Under the pieces are notes generated by a model. The model saw only the letters and a list, made by a program, of their open reading frames with translations, was not told the origin of the DNA and did not search any database. A stretch of DNA of 64,000 bases, taken from the NCBI GenBank assembly GCA_030426265.1, contig JAUHYP010000001.1, positions 207,054-271,053 of the forward strand, read 5' to 3'. Below, in pieces: positions 63,371 to 64,000 of the stretch. The first letter of the stretch is position 1; every line of letters starts with the position of its first letter. The stretch is from Gammaproteobacteria bacterium. Its GTDB lineage: Bacteria > Pseudomonadota > Gammaproteobacteria > Xanthomonadales > SZUA-36. The translations under genes and the position numbers were made by a program.

Positions 63371-64000
63371 TTACAACCCGGCGGTTTTCGGCTTTTCGGC
63401 CTTGAGCAGCGATTCGCGCAGGTCGTCCATGGTGGCCACCCGCGGGGAGTGGGCGCCGACGAGGGTCTTCACGTCCAGCCCGTGCTTGGCAATCGCGTCC
63501 GCCAGGGCGCGGGTCACCGGCTGGGCCGGCGGCATGACGCCATGGATGGGGTTGGGGAAGTGGTCGGCCTCGAACAGGATGCCGTCCTCCGGCAGCCAGG
63601 CCACCAGCAGGTGTTCGGTGTGGGGCGTGGGTCCGATGTCGATGACTTCCAGGGTCCGCCCGTTCGACTCGAAGGTGTGGCGCCCGTCCACGAAGGCCAG
63701 GTCCAGCGCCGCGCCGTCCTTGGCCGAGCCGCGCACCACCGCCTCGTGCGCCGACACGGTGTAGATCGTGGCGCCCTCGGCTTCCCAGGCCGGGACGCCC
63801 ACCAGGTGGTCGTTGTGGTGGTGGGTCAGCACGGCGAAGCGGATAGGCTTGTCCACGCCCGCCGCACGCAGCACCGCGATGCGTTCCTCGATGCCCGCCG
63901 TGCCGCCCACGCCGACCACGTGGTCCTCCATCTCGACGAACATCGCGTAGGTGCCGTTGGCGCCGACCAGGAACACGCCCTCCTCGAACTCGTCCAGCGC
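63371..64000 (-). CDS. MBL-fold metallo-hydrolase (C-terminal part)
   Basis: The frame stays open to the end of the window, so the N terminus is missing. About 210 residues are visible with the metallo-beta-lactamase-fold signature THHHNDHLVG (HxHxDH), a following metal-binding His (TPHTEHLLV) and FEADHF with the bridging Asp. The family includes hydrolases of many esters and lactams; the specific substrate is unclear. It lies on the same strand as, and downstream of it comes, the Tae4/Tai4 pair. Confidence 0.8.
   Translation of the reverse strand, partial: ALDEFEEGVFLVGANGTYAMFVEMEDHVVGVGGTAGIEERIAVLRAAGVDKPIRFAVLTHHHNDHLVGVPAWEAEGATIYTVSAHEAVVRGSAKDGAALDLAFVDGRHTFESNGRTLEVIDIGPTPHTEHLLVAWLPEDGILFEADHFPNPIHGVMPPAQPVTRALADAIAKHGLDVKTLVGAHSPRVATMDDLRESLLKAEKPKTAGL

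Overview
The window looks like chromosome of a high-G+C gammaproteobacterium, probably in or near the Xanthomonadales/Wenzhouxiangellaceae. The basis is a Xanthomonadales-style TonB-dependent receptor, a CysB-type regulator, IlvG/IlvM-type acetolactate synthase, many lipobox lipoproteins and an M23 protease with tandem C-terminal 'GSWYDP' repeats. The lineage is inferred, not proven. No rRNA, tRNA, CRISPR array or transposase gene was seen.

Region 1 (about 0.5-21.7 kb) is the most interesting part. It is a continuous locus that appears to take phytate (inositol hexakisphosphate) all the way to central metabolites. From the outside in, it encodes a TonB-dependent receptor, a two-domain beta-propeller phytase lipoprotein and a purple-acid-type phosphatase lipoprotein. 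It also has an OPA-family organophosphate antiporter, an inositol-monophosphatase-like enzyme and an SSS symporter. Inositol breakdown is covered by IolG, a second Gfo/Idh/MocA dehydrogenase, IolE, IolD, IolB, an IolC kinase fused to a DUF2090 aldolase-type domain, and IolA. An RpiR-family regulator sits in the cluster. Pairs of GGAA-N6-TTCC-like 14-bp sites, 29-30 bp centre to centre, lie in four promoter regions of the locus: transporter/iolA, phosphatase/phytase, iol operon, and regulator/receptor. This suggests one inositol-responsive regulon that includes the phytase.

Region 2 (21.7-28.1 kb) holds leucine catabolism genes (isovaleryl-CoA dehydrogenase, leucine dehydrogenase), a secreted TonB-C-domain protein and a large secreted M23 metallopeptidase.

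Region 3 (28.3-40.9 kb) is a complete branched-chain amino acid operon, ilvD-ilvC-ilvG-ilvM-leuA-ilvE-leuC-leuD-leuB-ilvA. It is preceded by a promoter, a leader peptide rich in Leu/Val/Ile codons and an intrinsic terminator, which is a classical attenuator layout. Region 4 (41.0-48.9 kb) is assimilatory sulfate reduction: cysG, cysB (with a possible Cys-rich leader and terminator), cysH, cysI, a tiny coupled ORF and cysJ. A 780-bp gap between cysB and cysH holds two inverted copies of a structured repeat with terminal inverted repeats.

Region 5 (49.1-64.0 kb) is mixed: a META-domain protein, an M16 protease, a DUF3604 lipoprotein, an outer-membrane-like protein and an HdeD-like membrane protein. 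These are followed by a Gly/Tyr-rich secreted protein coupled to an aldo/keto reductase and by an unusual ATP-grasp/GNAT pair. The region ends with a Tae4/Tai4-type type VI secretion effector-immunity pair without visible secretion genes and a truncated MBL-fold hydrolase. The window starts inside a PQQ-type dehydrogenase with a fused cytochrome c domain.
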